A stretch of DNA of 64,000 nucleotides, from positions 58,095,963 to 58,159,962 of the forward strand of contig CM054154.1 of assembly GCA_028751875.1 (NCBI GenBank), written 5' to 3'. The notes beneath the pieces were generated by a model. That model was not told the origin of the DNA, did no database searches, and was given only the letters and a program-made list of their open reading frames with translations. The stretch is from Rapana venosa. Lineage: Eukaryota; Mollusca; Gastropoda; Neogastropoda; Muricidae. A program made the position numbers and the translations under genes. Of the stretch, positions 10,203-22,885 are shown one piece after another. The first letter of the stretch is position 1; every line of letters starts with the position of its first letter.

Positions 10203-11340
10203 CACTCCCTCTCTTCAAGTCAGAGTAAACTCAGGTTTAGGGTCTCTTCATTTTAATACTCGATCTACCATGAAAGTTATCAATTGATGTTTTAGTGCAA
10301 TATGCAGACGCATAAAATGCAGCATGTGGACGGATGTTAACACGAAGAGAACACATCAAAACAGGCTTTACACATTACATTCCAGAAAATAATAACGATC
10401 ACAATCCTTGACAACATAAAAGAATCATATTTTTGTAGAATGGACTTCTTTTCTAAAGAAAAACCCACAATAGTATTTTTAAACAATGGTAGACAATCCA
10501 GATGAGCTACTGATGTACTCGGATTGGCAGTCTGATTAATCATATCAAAACAAAATGAAAACTCTTGGGTGTCATTCTTACATCTATAGCTAGTGTGAGT
10601 GATCATATAAAATATACCTTAACTAAAGCAAGAATATGTTTGAATTCACTTTATATGGTATTTATAGCAGTTTGGGTCACACAGCACTTCAATTTGTAAT
10701 ATTTATCAACATCCCTTATTCGTTCCAAACTTCCTATAGGCATAGAGGTCCTTTTCAATGGCACCCACAGTACTTACTCAAAAAGTATTTACAAAGTAGG
10801 AATGTAAGGCATACAGCTTGCCTCGGAGGTACCTTTTCACTTGCACTGGCTCTTGGAAACGTACAATGAAATTGAGAATTTTGCCCTCTAGATGAATTAC
10901 AACAATTGGCATGTGCAAATATGTACTCGGAGCAAAACCAACAATTTTTTATGCTTCAGACAAAGGTTAAAATAAAATAAAAAATAAATTTTCCTAAAGA
11001 GCATAACAATTATCTTCTGGTAAAGCCAATTGAGTACGTATGATTCAGACCTTTTTGAAAGTTGGAATCAATCAACATACCCATGGACACACCAAACTAA
11101 AGTTTCTACCTTATCCTTCATGGGAATTGAACAAAGCAAATTTTGACATAGAATAAATTTATTATGGCAAAGAGTGGAAAATCAAAATATCATGATCTCT
11201 TAAGTTCGTCTCATATTCTTCATTATATATTCTCATCATTTAAAAGTATTTACAGATGGTTCACATTAGATGATCAAGTAAAACAGGTTAACTTTTGTAA
11301 TACCATCGCTTAAAATAGAAAAAATGTTTTATTCTGCAGC
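10201..11340. other. AT-rich stretch without recognised features
   Basis: About 1.1 kb with ordinary complexity. Both strands carry only short frames (10337-10606 minus, 10636-10869 plus) that I could not connect to any family. It could be intergenic, intronic or a decayed repeat. Confidence 0.4.
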
Positions 11341-11975
11341 TCGACTGGTCTAAGAAAACGAAAAAATCTGAACACATCACTTCTCTTCTTGCGATCTCTT
11401 CACTGGCTGCTGTCTCACAAAGACTGTGAGGATAAAATCAATACCCTCCGATTTAAATGTCTCCCGCAAATCTGCACCTTCTTATCCTTTGTACGGTTTT
11501 TTCTGTTACACCCAATCCCGTTACCTTCGTTCCAGCCGCAGTTTACTTTGTGCTTTCGAGACCCAGATTCAAACAAACCACTGTTGGCTGCGCTCTTCTC
11601 TGTTTATGTCCATCCACCTGGAATGACCTCCTTCTTTTACTTTCGCCAAAGCCTGCACTTGATAAGTCAATAAGCTTCATAACACACTTATTCCTACCTG
11701 TCACTTTCCCTCATATCCGTCCTATCTTTTCACAGCATACCTCATCTCCTAAGTGTGTTCGCGAGGGTGTGTGTGCTTGTGCGTGTGTGTGGTGTGTGAT
11801 GCGTGTGTGCGAGCGCGCGCGGCGCGCATTGTGTGTGTGTGACTTTGCGCGTTGCATAAACTTGAATATTGCTTTGCATTATACTTGCGGTAAGTTCCTT
11901 GGCTCGTAAACGATTTGAGTGAAAGCACTTCGATTTGTTGGTTTTACAAGATTCAGCGCTATATTAATTCCATAG
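11341..11975 (+). pseudogene. LINE reverse transcriptase C-terminal end and 3' tail
   Basis: Plus strand gives the closing part of a CR1/L2/I-type polymerase: a TKKSEHITSLLL start, an RSLHWLL block at 11392-11412, KINTLRFKCL, FVPAAVYF, then PSTWNDLLL (the STWNxLP signature) at about 11613-11640 and a final KSISFITHLF. A GT-rich patch follows at 11758-11845, and the element appears to end with TACAAGATTCAGCGCTATAT and then TAATTCCAT near 11946-11973. The same tail closes a SINE-like unit at 32030-32280 and occurs antisense near 24100-24150. Endonuclease and palm are absent, so this is a 5'-truncated copy. Confidence 0.65.
11758..11845. repeat. GT-rich / GC-alternating microsatellite
   Basis: Imperfect GTGTGT with GCGCGCG interruptions, lying inside the 3' untranslated region of the LINE end. 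Confidence 0.8.
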
Positions 11976-12570
11976 ATGATTTTAGATTTATGGGGTTGTT
12001 TTTAAATTTTATTTTCTATTTATATTAATTATTTTCTTATCTCTTATTACTATTGGTATATAATATTTTATTGGTTCTCATTCTTCCTCTTGTGTACCTG
12101 TGCATGTGGGGGTTCTTACCAAATGTGTGGGCTGACAGTGCTGCAAAAAATGTGCAAGCATGGAGAGGATTGTGTAGAATACATGTTCCATTATCTTTAC
12201 TTGAGGGCTGTCATTTACTTGAAGAGGCATCGTTTGAGCAGGGCCAAATAAAATGCTAGCGCTTTATTTTTTTGGTTAAGCTTATGCTTTCATCACCAAA
12301 TATAGCAAAGATGTAAATTGTTTGTATGGTGAGAAAGGTATTGCATTCATATAGTTGTTTTAATGCTAAGAGTGTCTAAAAACATTTGTAACCCTCTGTT
12401 TCGGAGATATCTTTGATAATATGTTTTTTAATGTGGCGTTTCGTATAACTGATTTTCAATGAACGTCTATAGGACATTTGCTTTAGTTATAAGTCATGTT
12501 AACATTTTCATGCAGATTATTTGTTATTATCATTGGTTTAGTCCTTTTATGTTTACTATGTTATTTAGCA
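11976..12570. other. AT-rich stretch without recognised features
   Basis: No family recognised. Short open frames (12053-12259) show no motif. Confidence 0.4.
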
Positions 12571-12574
12571 GTAG

Positions 12575-14275
12575 ATACACTTTTACAGATGGTCAGGAGT
12601 ACTGTTCAGTTCAGAAACAAGGTGACCCCGTGTATTTACAAGTCAGGACTCATCAGGAAGATGATGACTTTCCTATCCTTCGTGAAGAGGTTGAGGCAGC
12701 AATCAAATCGCTGAAAAATGGGAAAGCTCCAGGCTATTGACAAAACATCCCAGCAGGTGTCAAATACGGAGGGGGGGGGGGGGGGGGGGGATGAACAGAC
12801 ATCCATCCCCAAGAATTGCAACAAGATCTGGCAGAAAAACTTTGATCTGGAGAAGTGGCCAACACCATGGACCAATCATCATCATCATGCTCCCCAGAAA
12901 GGCAATTCTACAGCAATGCCAAAAAACTATCGAACAATCTGCCTCATAAGCCATCCAGTAAAGTGATGTTAAATGTCAGCTTGACAGACTAAAGCCAAGG
13001 GCAGAAGCGATTCATGGCTAAAGAACAGCCAGGTTCTGCCCCAAAAAAAGTACCACAGAACAAATATTCATCCTGACGTGTTATGTGCGAGAAATACAGC
13101 CCATCACAACATAAAAAACTATACCACGTAACTTCATAGACTTCAAAATGGCATTTGACGTGTATGGCACGAACGCATTATGGGCCACGAGGAAGAAATT
13201 TACAAACATGGGACATACGATCCTCTCGGACCTTCAAAGAGCTTATACACAAAAGCACCAGCGAATGGTGCTTTTCCAAGGCATAGTTGGAGAGTGGTTT
13301 CATACCTCAGTGGGAGTTCGTCAAGGCTGTCTTCCGATCGCAACACTGTTTAATGTCTTCCTTGAGCGCATAATGATGATGCCTTAGAATAATCACATGG
13401 CACAGTCAGTATTGGAGGGCGAGGTACTCACCAAACCTCAGGTTTGCTGGATGAAATCGACGACTTGCAGGAAATGACAGGAACTAAGCACCTAGTGTCC
13501 ACTGGTTAAAAAAAACATCCCCAAGATATGCCCATGAGGATCAGTGCGAGGAAAACAGACTCATGACAAACGTGCCCAGCCCAATCAGCTACAAACGATC
13601 ATAAGTCAGTGGAAAAAGAACTTGAACGTTGTAGACTCACTTCAAGTGTCTTGGAGCTATTATTACTGTAGAAGGTTCAAGACCGAAATTCTTCGGCAAG
13701 AGTCTGCACAAACAATAACAGCAATGGCGCAGCACAAGACCATCTGGAATGACGAAACATCCTCTCTCAGGCCAGGTCAAGCTACTGTATGCACTGCGTC
13801 ATCTCCTAACATTATCTATAGGCGTGCGAATCCTGTAATGAATGAAGGGATCTACATAAGGAATAGATCCAGGCTCTGAGATAGAGATGCCTCAGAAAAT
13901 CCTTGCATTTTCATATAGGGACTACCTCATACCAACAACGAAGTCCTACAAACCATCACCCAACAGTAAGAGTATACGAAACCTGCTGACCGCAGTCAAG
14001 AATAAGGAGCTCAATGGTACGGTAAACATGTGAACTACATCAGATGGCTTGTCAAAACCATACTGCAGGGAACAGTTGCAGGGGAAGAGAAGGCGAGGCA
14101 GGCTGATGAAGAAAAGGCGCCAGGACACATCAGATGAATGGTCAGGGAAGAGCTTCTCACAACCCAGGCACTTGACACACAACCGCCGCAAATGGAGCCA
14201 GTGGTGCAACGTTCGTCAAAAGCAGTGCCCTTACGACCCCGGAGGGGGTTATGGGAGCAGATTGAGATGAGAGAC
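12575..14275 (+). pseudogene. RTE-like reverse transcriptase copy, 5'-truncated
   Basis: Begins with EYCS and a DDDFPILREEVEAAIKSLK block at 12655-12714 followed by NGKAPG, then a run of G at 12772-12790 that interrupts the frame. Next come RTARFCPKKSTTEQIF near 13030-13066, a FIDFKMAFDVYG palm block at 13135-13166, GEWFHTSVGVRQGCLP at 13286-13335, LFNVFLERIM near 13348, and a basic GKRRRGRLMKKR end at about 14067-14115. The FADD block is not readable near 13445-13470. Same subfamily as 2727-5926. The endonuclease is missing. Confidence 0.8.
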
Positions 14276-14375
14276 ACATTTACTTTATTCATACCAAACA
14301 GTAAGTGTCCCCTACTATCCCCACATTGTAATACACTTTAAATGAACAGACGTAAAATCGAAGCAAAAAACAACA

Positions 14376-14600
14376 ACAACAACACACACACACTCTCTCT
14401 CTCTCTCTCTTTCGTCGGTTTGTCTCTCTGTCCCTGCTTGCCGCTTTTCTCTCTCCCTCTCTGTCTGTCAGTGTGTCTGTTCCTCTTTCTCTCTCTCTCC
14501 CTCCCTCTGGATTGTCGTTCTGTGTGGTTCTGTCTGAGTGTCTGTTCCTGTTTTACCCTCTCACTCTTTCTTTTTTTTTTCTCTCTAGCTGAGGCAGGAC
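14376..14600. repeat. CT-rich low-complexity tract
   Basis: CACACA followed by imperfect TC, CTGT and CCCT units. Open frames on both strands here (14338-14650) are products of the repeat. Confidence 0.85.
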
Positions 14601-14989
14601 AGGACATGTTTTTTGATAGCTTTGCAATGTTGATGGTTTCGACCTGTTAGTGGGTGCCAATACTTCGTTGAATTTTTTTTTTTCCAACCGGATTGTGTCA
14701 GTGGATGTGACTGAATCCAATGCCGATAATTATTTTTTCTTTGAAGAGGATAATGGACTTTAATTGATGTTTAAATACACACATGTATTTATGAAGGAAA
14801 ATTGACAGGGATATTTTTACATTGTCCCTGTGGTAATCCAGTAGCTGTTTGTTTTGCTCGTGCTCTTAGAGTGCAAGATGTGACAGTGTATTATTTTGTA
14901 CAGCCTGCGTGTACACCTTGTTGTATTGTGTTGATGGGACTTAATCCTTTGTTTCACATCCTGTTGGCATGTCTGTGTTGTGCTGATGG
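14601..14989. other. No recognised feature
   Basis: Ordinary complexity, no family or motif seen on either strand. Confidence 0.35.
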
Positions 14990-15955
14990 ACGCACATGGT
15001 CCATTCTCTGTGATGGTCTTCCATCCATGACTTGTTCTGTCTCCCCTCTTTCTGCACTTCGAGGTTCCCTGCAGTACTGTTTTTGCAGAGTGTTGTGGCG
15101 GGTGACGTGGCCAAAACATGTAAGCTTTTTCTTCTTGACGATGGTGAGAAGGGGTTCCTGTGGATCTGCCGCCGTTTTATTGACTTCTTGACCAATTATT
15201 GGTTCTTTCGTTCTCTCCAGGATATGCCAGCAGTTTTTCTATGCATGTTGTTTCAAAATGACTGGATTCGCTTTGCTGTATCAGCAGTCAATGTTCCAGG
15301 TTTCACTTCGTACCAGCAGGATCGTCAGATTAGGGCCTTTTTTATGGTAGACGCTTTAGTTTGTATTGGGAATGATCTCTTTTACTTTTCCATATGGTGG
15401 TGTGTTTTTGTACTATGGAAGATGTTGCCATGCTCTTTGACTTTGATTTCTGTCGTGTTCGCCCGTTCCTTTGTGAGTGTAGCGACAATGGTATTTAAAA
15501 AGCATCTACCTCCTCCAGTTGGATTGTGTTTGAGCCGTTCATGTAAATTTTAGCAGTGTGTTGCTCGTGCGTGTTAACAAAGTACTTTACTTTTCTCCGA
15601 GATCACCTCCATCCATATGCCTCCAGCTCTGGTCTCATGTCTGGTTCGTAAGATCTTGAGGCTCTGTGCTACTTCCGCCATGAGGTCAATGTCATCGGCA
15701 ACCGAAGTTGTTGAGGGGTCTTGCCGCCAATGGAGATGGTAGGGTGGAAGTCATGGAGGGTCTCTCTCATAATGTTTTCCAAGAACAGATTGAACAGGAC
15801 TGGAGATTACAGGCATCCTTGTCGAAGACCCCAACTGTGGTTTTGAAAGTAGTCTCGACTGATTGTCAAGAAGGACTGCACTGCTTGCTGGTGTTTATAG
15901 TGCTTGGAATGCTAAGGGTGTCACATATAGCAGTGTTCTATGATGTGTTGTTATA
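14990..15955 (-). pseudogene. RTE-like (subfamily B) fragment, antisense
   Basis: The plus strand is the reverse complement of the subfamily B element at 6746-8165. On the minus strand it reads in order: a TVGVRQGC-like block near 15840, LLSPVLFNLFLENIM near 15810-15770, the GGR motif near 15730, FADDIDLMA near 15700-15675, an EKVKYF block near 15600, and a WFGHVTRHNTLQK-like stretch near 15120-15070. It stops at about 14990, before the usual 3' tail, and at 15955 it abuts the antisense Jockey-like endonuclease. Both ends are therefore truncated. Confidence 0.7.
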
Positions 15956-16635
15956 ATGGCAGGTGATGCTCCATGGGGGTCTTTGGTTTGTTTGGGGTTG
16001 TAGTCACCATTCAGGAGCAAGTACGGGAGTATAAATGTTAAATATAAGGATTGACGGCTCTATGAGTGGCAATTATATCTGGATTCTGGTGACACTGCCA
16101 TCATTTATAAGCAAAGGCAGGAATCAATACACTTTCCTACAAAACGGTTACTATATATTTTCTCACACTCTTTATCCAAAAAGGGGGCATGAGCATTAAA
16201 AGTCGCCTACAATTAGCCATTTTTCATTCATCTTTAAGACTGTGTATCCCCCATTCAGTGTTAGATAATGTTAGGCCCCTTGGGCAGAGACACTGACACA
16301 ACATTCAGTATTAAATCTCTGCAAACTTTTTCTCGCTGAACATATGAATGTACATGAAGAACTTGGTCAGCACTGGCGCAGAAGAACATTAATCTATCCC
16401 TTTGGATGGATAAGCTGCTGCCACTAATTTTGGTAGCGCATCAACTTGCTGATGTCAGGTGGGATAATAGTACCAGGTAAATAAAGGAAGTTGCTCCTGG
16501 TTACACTTGAGGGGTTGCAATACGATAGCCTGATAGAAGTTTTCAGCAGATGCTGGACTAAATAGGACAAATGCTGGAGACTGAATCGAGCTTTCCATTG
16601 TATAATTTTCAGTGGATATGGTTGTTTAAAGACAT
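15956..16635 (-). pseudogene. Jockey-like endonuclease (copy 2), includes GDFNAH
   Basis: Minus strand from ATG at 16635-16633 follows the same opening as copy 1 (KIIQW, YLPKGPN) and goes on beyond it: WLIVGDF then NAHAPFLDKEC at about 16220-16165 with one extra T splitting the GDFN block, ILDSCLCLLNDGS near 16130-16100, and HRAVNPYIDLTF near 16065-16030. It ends near 15956 at the junction with the antisense RTE-like fragment, before the expected SDH block. This is the target-nicking domain of an ORF2 protein. Confidence 0.65.
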
Positions 16636-16790
16636 TGTCCTACACAAATCTAAGTGATCAAATAAATAGACAAGTAGCCAATAATGTTTTTCAAGTTTTA
16701 AAGTCAAAAAAACCACTATAAATAAGAACTTAATCAAAAGATCTAAAATTAAGCACTTCAATCAAACCTTTCTATCTACACAGATTAGAA

Positions 16791-16851
16791 ACCCCCCAAC
16801 CCGGGGGGGGGGGAAAATAAAAATTTTTGGTAGTTTTTTTTTTTTTTTTTG
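16791..16851. other. Low-quality insert (C, G, A and T runs)
   Basis: A stretch of CCCCCC, a run of about 11 G, and a T run of about 17, absent from the matching place in copy 1 (around 568-580). It looks like a base-calling or consensus artefact. Confidence 0.7.
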
Positions 16852-16859
16852 TCCCAAGT

Positions 16860-17420
16860 AACTAACAAGCTAATGCAGATATGAGGGGAATAATCTAAGA
16901 TCAACAACACATATGTCATTCTAATTAGTCATTAACCTTTCTTGAGGAAACTATTTAAAATTGGTAACACACACTCACAATAGATTAACGTCTGAATTAA
17001 TGCTGAGCTACTGCTACAAAGAAAGCAAAAGTCACCAGTGAAAATAACGGCCTGCTCACAGGTGTTACACCAGAAATTGTGGCTTGCGGTTCTCTATACA
17101 AGAATTGTCTGGGTATTTTCTGGGGAAAATGAGAGTGTTGTCTCCAGGGTCAGCATCGTTGGCCTCTTGTATGTTTGTTGTTTAAAGAAACCAGTGATCT
17201 TTCTTTTTAGAAAGTGGCAGCATAACCAGACTAGGAGAATAAATACTTTTTCCAGAACCATTCACACCACGTTGTCTCTTTGGGTGGGCATCTTCCACAA
17301 GAGAGAATGCAGTGGTCGCCCAAAACTTCCGGCTAGTCATGGTTTTCCTCTGATGAAGTTTGAATAGAGTCCCTCATATATGTTCTTGAAGTGACTTTCA
17401 GGTTGCAGGACTCAAGAAGA
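16860..17420 (-). pseudogene. Probable ORF1 3' part of the Jockey-like element (copy 2)
   Basis: Same stretch as 430-1150. On the minus strand pieces such as SLVMLPLSKK and NGSGK can be read near 17290-17200. No diagnostic domain is visible, so the assignment rests on position upstream of the ORF2-type start. Confidence 0.3.
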
Positions 17421-17469
17421 AGTGTTGTTATATGGGTCACAGATCTGTGAATATGTTTAAGCATTTAAA

Positions 17470-18690
17470 CAGTTCTCTTTTTGCTTTGAACTGGATACTC
17501 GAATCGAATGGTATGAGAGTAAATGGATAAGCTCAGGGCTTTTTTTACACCATGCTCTCAAATAAAACAAAAACGAAACAAATTAACAGACCCCCCCAAC
17601 CCCCAACAAAAACCAAAAAACCGCAAAAACAATCATTATCAACAATTATAAACACACCCAAAATAAAAATCAGATATGATTTTATAATTGAAACACTATA
17701 AATGACGATGACTGTAATTCAAGGGAAACAATGGAGAAGGAAAAAAAAAGCAAACAAACAACCCCAAACAAGCACGACAAATCAATTGTGAGAATAACAC
17801 CGAAAACCGCAACAGAGAGGAGAGGCTCTTTGAGACTTTGGACAGTTTATTGTCATTGCCCATGTGGCCTATTGACAAGGGGTGGGGGGGGGGGGGGGGG
17901 TGTTACACCAGACTTTCTTTTATAAATACAAATACATACAAGAAAAATTACTGATGCACTTATGTAATGAAAAAAGTCAAAAAGCGTGCTATGACGGATT
18001 AGAAACTTAAAGCTCTGGCCTAAACTCATTTCAAACTGGACACAAAGTAATGAAAGGAAAACAGCATGGAATCCAATAATACAATTAACTAAAGTAATAA
18101 CAGAACATTCTAGAATGCTTCATTAGACCATTCTTGCTGGAGATTACAGGTATTTACAAATGTTTCTTTAGGTGTGTCACAAAATGTTGCTGGAGTTTAC
18201 AGGATATAAATGTTACTTTAGTTTAGTCACAAATGTTAAACTAATTGGAACTTAGCTGTGATTGTCCTAATTTCAGCGATTCAGCAATAAACTTTGCAAT
18301 CTGATTTGACACCAATATCCGTCATCAGACAAGATTAGAAAAAAATATCTTGCCTTCAGAAAGCTCCAAGATTGAGGAAAGAACCACTACAGTGTTTCGT
18401 ATGGAAATCATATGGATTGACACTGGAAGAACAGAACAGAGACAGAGAGAGGACAGAGAGAGACAGGGACAGACAAGTCGGCGCATTCAGATGGAACAGG
18501 ACAGCGGCCGTCGTTCGTAACAGCAAGTACGAGAGAGTGATGGGGAAGAGATAGTATAGACAGGGAAACGGTAAAAAAAAACCAAAACAACAACAAATAT
18601 GTGAAGATGAATCGCATTAAACATGAATTGTGTGCTAATGACTAACTACTGATAATTAAACATGAATTGTGAGCTAATGATACTAGAGAT
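17470..18690 (-). other. Antisense 3' untranslated part of CR1-like element (copy 2)
   Basis: Counterpart of 1210-2330. Contains a G run at 17879-17901, a purine-rich imperfect GACAGA/GAGA tract at 18430-18480 and no coding frames of note. Confidence 0.35.
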
Positions 18691-18699
18691 TAGGTATTT

Positions 18700-19056
18700 C
18701 GATAACAAAAATGAAATTCCAATCACGACACTTCACACAGATTGTCTGTGATTTCCTTTCTTAAATGAAGACAAATAGGCTTTCTGTTTTAGATAATCAG
18801 GGAAATTTATTCCATAGTTTACTACCTGAATAAACCCAAGGATGACATGAATAAGTCTATCCTGGGGCGGGGAATAAATAGAATACTTTTACCTCGAATA
18901 ACTCTGATAACAAATTTATCATACAGATAGGTTGGCGTAAGATTATTCATGATCTTGTACATGAATACGACTTTATTGAAATGGCATTTCTGATTTAATG
19001 GTAAAATATTGAGTTTTTTGTAATCTTCATTTTGGAAAGATGATTTGAGGAGTATT
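18700..19056 (-). pseudogene. CR1-like reverse transcriptase, C-terminal end (copy 2)
   Basis: Clean minus-strand reading: LILLKSSFQNEDYKKLNI, then MYKIMNNLTPTYLYDKF, PRPRIDLF, and after one shift LWNKFPDYLK and SFKK. These match the thumb and terminal WN block of CR1-like polymerases. The open frame extends up to 19343 on the minus strand, but everything above 19064 is antisense to the RTE-like leader and has no meaning. The coding region continues at 22312-22885 beyond the RTE-like insertion. Confidence 0.8.
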
Positions 19057-19064
19057 AATTTATG
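19057..19064. repeat. Target site duplication, 5' copy (AATTTATG), copy 2
   Basis: Same eight bases as at 2719-2726. Partner at 22304-22311. Confidence 0.75.
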
Positions 19065-22000
19065 TCCATTCCGTTCCATTTGGCGTGTCTTGGGCAAAAG
19101 TAGCCTGGCGGCGCCCATCTCTCTCCAGGCGTGATTTTTGGGTTGGGTTGACTCCCCACATGTCACAGGTGGTACCGGGTTACATGGTTTCGGGTAGCAG
19201 AAGACACCTCTGACCTGACCCCTAATAAAGAATATACCGGATCGGTCGCCGCCCGGGTCAACAAGGAAGCGCCATTCCGTCTGCACCAGGCGGAGGGGAG
19301 GCTGCAAGTGTGCTACTGGTTGGAACCTACAACAAAAAATCAATGGAAGGGACTAATCACCATCGCAACATGAACGTCAGAAGTCTGGCCCAAACAGGCA
19401 AAACTCCAAGAACGGCTTATTACGAGCTGGAAGGTACACCTCGGCATCTGGTAGGTCTTGTGAGGGTCAGATGAAGGAACACGTGATCACCATACTGACG
19501 AGGGCCATTTATGCTACTATAGCAGGGAGCAGGACAGAGCATATCAATGGCGTAGGCATGATTGTCAACAAGAACACTAAGAACTCTGGTAATAGGATCT
19601 ACCAGTAAAAAGCGGCTTATGGCCATCCGCCTACCCCCCCCCCCCTCCCCCCCCCCCCCTGGGCAGCTCCATTCAACATCACAGTGATTCAAGCCTACGC
19701 AACAACAACAGATCACGATGATGAGAGTAGAGGACATTCTACAACCAACTACAGGGCATCATCGATAAGGGTGAACAAGAAAGACATCTTGATCATCCCG
19801 GAAGACTGGAACTTAAGGTGGGCGGAGACGCACTGAAAAGATGGAGCAAATTCTGCGGTCCCTCTGTAATGCGATCACCTAATGAGCGAGGACTCCGACA
19901 ACTGGTATTTGCAGCTCAACGACACGGTGCTCGCATCCATTGGTGAACACAAGGCATCCCGACGCCTGGACATGGCATGCACCCAATGATCCATCACAAA
20001 ACAGATTGAATACATCCTGGTGGCAGAACCGGTTCTCGATTGTTCTGGCATCAACAGAGCCAAAGACGGAGGACATTCCTTGGTGCAGACTATGGGCTCA
20101 GCGATCATCACCTCGGTCCTGAACTTTCGAGTCGATTGAAGAAGATCAATAAGACAAGAACACCAGACTCCAGTTCAACCTGGCAGACTGAGGACCCCAC
20201 CATCGCCGGTCCTTCCAAGAAACAATAGGAGGGAAATTCGCACACTGCTGGCACTTGATGAAGATGCCGAAACGATGACCACAGTTTTAACTCAGTGATG
20301 ACTGAGACAGCAAGCATACTTCTTGGCAAACATCGCCGAAAAAACCACAACCAGGTCACAGATGATAATCTTGATTCTGTGTGTGACAAAAGACGAGACC
20401 TGAAGAAGAGCAAGAACACTACAGGAGGAAGCAGTTGAGTACAGAGAAGTAAACAAGAAGATCAGGAGCGTCAAGAGGAGACCAAGGAGATAATGGGATA
20501 GAGAAACAAGGTACAGAAATCGAAGTGAGCCTGACAAAGAATAATAGCAGTAAGAGATACCAGATTGTTGAAAGAGCTCCACCAACAAAAAGGCAAGAGT
20601 CTAGTAACCATCCAGGACAAAGTAGAGTAATTGCCTACATGAAAGTTGGAAATCGTTGGCAGATGGTCGGAAATACTGTTCCGGAACTCTACAAATCTTC
20701 AGACGCTAGGCGACCCCAGCGTTTCTTGCCAAGCCAAGCCTCATCGAATAAGACAACTTCCCAATTCTTCTGCGAGGAAGTAGAAGTAGCAATTAGATCG
20801 CTGAAAAGAAAGGAAAATCAGCAGGAATCGACAACATCCCAGCAGAGATGATTCCAACACTGGGGGAGGAGCAGTGTCAGACATCCTTACATGTATCTGC
20901 ACAAGATCTGCAGACCGCGGTGAGGGCCTACACCATGGACCAATTCACTCATCATCCCTTCTCCCCATGAAGGAACATCTCCGCTGTGCAAAACTACAGG
21001 ACAATCAGCCTATAAGTCATGCCAGTAAAGTCATGCTGAAAGTGATCCGGAACAGGCTGAAACACAGGCAGAAGAGATCATCGCGAAGAGCAGGCGGTTT
21101 CCGCCCAAATAGAAGCACACAGGAACAATATTCAACCTGCGGGTTCTGTGTGAGAAATACAGGCCAGCCATCAACAAGACATCTTCACTGTCTTCATTGA
21201 TTTTAGAAGGCCTTCGATGGAGTATGGCATGACGCTCTGTGGGCACCATGAAACAAATTAACATGGGGCCAAGAAGCTGATCCACACCATCAAGGAACTC
21301 TACTCAAAGGCCACCGTGCTAGTACTCGTACAGGCACGGTTAGGGGAATGGTTCCGTTACTAAGTTGGGGTCCGACGGGATGTTGCTGTGCTCTACACTG
21401 TTTAAATTTTCCTCGAACGCATCATGACTGACGCCTGGAAGACCACCAGGCAAGTCAGCATTGGAGGGCGAACAATCCTCCAACCTCAGGTTTGCGTTGA
21501 CATTGACGGTCTGCAGGAAATGAAGAGGAACTGGCCAACCTAGTGAAGCAATCTGGACGAAATATCGCGCTGGAAATCAGCGACTGAGAAAACCAAGCTC
21601 CTGTCAAAGAGCCCAGCCAATCACCACCAAGATCCATCTCAGGAGGAAAAGAACTGGAGACAGTTGACCATTTCAAGTACCTTGGAGCCATCATAAAGGA
21701 GAGGGCGGGATCGAAGACCGAAATAATCCCTAGATAGAGCGCACAAACAGCAAGCAGCAATGGCAAGACTGAAGGACCATATGGAGAGACAGAAACATCC
21801 CTCTCAGCAACCAAGGTAAAGTTACCTAAACGCGCGCGTGTTCACCTTCATCATCTTTACGCATGTGAGGCATGGACACTGAAACGCAACAGAACTACAA
21901 AGGAGGATCCCAAGCAGTAGGAATGAGATGCCTCAGAAGGCTCCATTGGCATATCATACAAGGACCATGTCACCAAAATGAAGTCGAGAAAGATCACTCA

Positions 22001-22303
22001 AACAAGTGCGGGGGACTTATGAAGACCTACTGACCACGGCGAAAAAGAGGAAATCAGATGGTTGTCGGGCACGTAACATCGTCAGAAGGACTTGCAAAGA
22101 CCATCTGCAGAAACCAGTCCAGGGGAAAGAGAAGACGGGGCAGACAGAGGAGAAAGAGGGCGACGACATCCGTGATTGGCAGTAGGGAGGACTTCAGTGT
22201 CACCCAGGCACTCGCCCAGACTGTGCTAAGTGGAGCCAGCTGGTCCACGTTGTCACCATGCAGCCGCCCTACGACCTGGCGGTTACCGGGACAGTGAACA
22301 GTG
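19065..22303 (+). mobile_element. RTE-like non-LTR retrotransposon, full length but decayed (copy 2)
   Basis: Copy 2 of the element at 2727-5926, about 3.24 kb. The leader is cleaner here and shows AATAAAGAATATACCGGATC near 19221 and CGCCGCCCGGGTCAACAAGG near 19246. The endonuclease opening reads NMNVRSLAQTGKTPR near 19367-19410. From about 19549 on, all bases, stops and frameshifts are the same as in copy 1, including the damaged EDWN and FADD blocks. The endonuclease spans about 19360-20137 and the reverse transcriptase with C-terminal region about 20737-22277. It sits inside an antisense CR1-like polymerase. Confidence 0.8.
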
Positions 22304-22311
22304 AATTTATG
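22304..22311. repeat. Target site duplication, 3' copy (AATTTATG), copy 2
   Basis: Follows the RTE-like tail directly. Partner of 19057-19064. Confidence 0.75.
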
Positions 22312-22885
22312 TATGACTTTGTAAATACTCTTCAAGTTGTTTTTTAATACTTGCCTGGTCCAACATGTGGAAGCATAATCATTATCTGGTTGTATGTAAC
22401 ATAAACGAACAACTTTTGAAGTGCTCATCAAGGGAAATGCTTTTATTTCTATTGAGCCTAAAATATCTTGGGGATAATTGATTTGGTTAATATTGAAATA
22501 TGGCTCGACCAGGAAAAGATTATTGTCTACATTAGGCCAAGTATATTTATGATTAATTAACCTCTCTACTATCTGATCATGAATTTAAACTCTGAACAGA
22601 CTGTATGTTTGTCTTTTTTGTCTAGTTTGATATCATTGAACTTATATTTTTTAGGATGAAGAGCCATGGGTTCAGATCAGCCCAAGAAGTTGAGTTTATC
22701 TATATCTTTCTGTAAATTATTAATATAACTTTGCTTTTTTATCCTTAGTATGAATAGTCGTAGTTCACAAGGAGATGAAATATTCAATGGAAGATCATTA
22801 ATATAGATGGAAAACAAAGTTGGCCCAAGAACTGATCCCTTGGGGATGCCATATGTTATTGACCAATATGAATAGGATTTATATT
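22312..22885 (-). pseudogene. CR1-like reverse transcriptase, palm to thumb (copy 2)
   Basis: Same as 5935-6505: the minus strand gives YGIPKGSVLGPTLFSIYIND near 22855-22795, a degraded FADD region, TRQKRQ, and DYASTCW near 22380. It meets the plus-strand CR1-like element head to head at about 22885. Confidence 0.75.

Noticed and set aside
18822..19343. A 173-codon minus-strand protein
   Set aside because: Only the half below 19056 is CR1 polymerase; the N-terminal half is antisense to the leader of the RTE-like element.
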